A stretch of 64,000 bases of DNA from Cardiocondyla obscurior. Lineage: Eukaryota > Arthropoda > Insecta > Hymenoptera > Formicidae. This document shows positions 63,207 through 64,000 of the stretch, one piece after another. How positions within the stretch are numbered: the stretch's first letter is position 1; every line of letters starts with the position of its first letter. The notes beneath the pieces were generated by a model. That model ran no database searches, was not told where the DNA came from, and saw nothing but the letters and a program-made list of their open reading frames with translations. The position numbers and the translations under genes are program-made. The stretch is taken from positions 79,805-143,804 of the forward strand of contig NW_027228800.1 of assembly GCF_019399895.1 (NCBI RefSeq). The letters run 5' to 3'.

Positions 63207-64000
63207 ATGGCCCTACGCCTTATTCAGGCAAACGTCGGGCGTTCCAAGGGCGCCCAGGACCTGCTCCTGCATACGATGGCGGAGCAGAAGATGATCTTCG
63301 CAGTAGTAGCCGAGCCGAACTACGTTCCCAAGAATCTGCCCCTGCTGGACTGAGACCGAGCGCAGGATCACGAGGAGCTCTCCGCATGGAGATGGATCCA
63401 GGCACTCCCTCATGTAGTCACAGAACGAGGACAACGTTACGTCGCAGCTAGGTGGGGCCAACTATCATTGTCAGGGCACTATCTTCCGCCTTCAGGAATT
63501 TCGTGGCGAGAATTTACCAGAAATGGCTGAAGGACGCCACTGCCCGGTTGCATCAGGCGCAGGAACTCACCGATCATTGTGGCGGGTGAGCTTTGTGCAT
63601 TGAGCCACAACATGGGGCTCGGCTTTTGAACCCCAACGCGAGGAGCCGCCTTGTTGTTGAGGCCCAGGCCGTATGGACTTGAACTGTTGAACGAGGGCAA
63701 CACGTCCACATGTGTCCGCCCGCGGGGAGAGTCGATCATCGACTTGTCGTGGGCCCGGCGGCAGCACGCAGTGTCTGGTTGGAAGGGTGTCAGGATAAGG
63801 AACACCTCTCCGACCATCTCGGTACATCTTGGTGTCTTTGGCTTTTGCTTTAAAGATCGATATGCCATCGATCAAAGAGAAGGGAGCGCAGATGGAGCGG
63901 TACGTAAACTGGATGAGGGTCGCCGCACCTTTTCTTAGTGACTTGCCACAAGGAGGGAGGAAGATCCTGAAATCCAGCTTCAATGGGTCACAGAAACTGT
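63207..64000 (+). pseudogene. T2 ORF2 relic (endonuclease part)
   Basis: Starts MALRLIQANVG, as expected for the endonuclease. It meets an in-frame TGA at 63351 after 48 codons, and later homology (LNEGNTSTC..RGESIIDLSWA, about 63680-63760) is in another frame. Several lesions are therefore present. It reaches the window edge. Confidence 0.85.

Larger units (their letters stand above)
60135..64000 (+). mobile_element. T2: second TRAS-like element, 5' part
   Basis: Starts CCCCCTCG after GGTT, at the same position within the repeat as T1. The 5' UTR is only about 234 bp and matches the T1 UTR in its distal half. ORF1 is open; ORF2 is degenerate. Its protein sequence is well diverged from T1, so it is a different family, not a duplicate. 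It runs off the window. Confidence 0.9.

Overview
This window is an insect (at least arthropod) genomic stretch made almost entirely of transposable elements; I recognise no host gene, tRNA or rRNA. The main clue to the host is canonical insect telomeric (TTAGG)n with TCAGG variants at 52.4-52.9 kb and 60.04-60.13 kb. Non-LTR retrotransposons sit precisely inside these arrays, as TRAS-type telomeric elements do. The G-rich strand runs 5' to 3' to the right, so the window looks like subtelomere running into telomere-type DNA, or an internal TTAGG block. Hymenoptera or Lepidoptera would fit; I cannot choose.

Layout. (1) 1-10531: right part of E1-A, an env-bearing Ty3/Gypsy element (end of pol, env, a zinc-motif accessory ORF, polypurine tract, 3.9-kb LTR). 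(2) 10532-11029: leader of a diverged E1 relative, then a 300-N gap. (3) 11330-26603: E1-B, a nearly identical copy with intact gag and pol, a frameshifted env, the accessory ORF and a 3.96-kb 3' LTR. (4) 26604-27646: piece of an E2-type LTR (+ strand) into which E1-B inserted. (5) 27647-29945: old unassigned DNA. (6) 29946-42218: E2, a complete minus-strand 12.3-kb element with 2.2-kb LTRs, 4-bp target duplication CTTT, intact gag, pol and env. (7) 42223-51371: graveyard of older E2-type LTR fragments in both orientations plus E1 LTR pieces, including a solo LTR with target duplication GGAC. (8) 51372-52440: a satellite of about 190 bp period. (9) 52441-64000: telomeric repeats carrying T1 (complete, 7.1 kb) and T2 (5' part), two different R1-clade/TRAS-like elements head to tail.

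How it works together. E1 and E2 have clearly related gag and pol but unrelated envelopes: E1 has a baculovirus-F/errantivirus-type Env with a furin site, E2 a glycoprotein resembling chuvirus-type class III glycoproteins. Both pols carry an extra region between RNase H and integrase: a charged, probably disordered linker followed by a stretch that looks like a degenerate macrodomain. Both elements also encode a family of small proteins with three CxxC motifs. These have the fixed spacing CxxC-x29 to 33-CxxC-x12-CxxC. In E1 it is one ORF after env; in E2 it is a tandem pair inside each LTR, between a TATA box and a poly(A) signal, so each E2 LTR looks like a self-contained gene. This zinc-protein family, its LTR location and the macrodomain-like insert are the best candidates for an undescribed system here.
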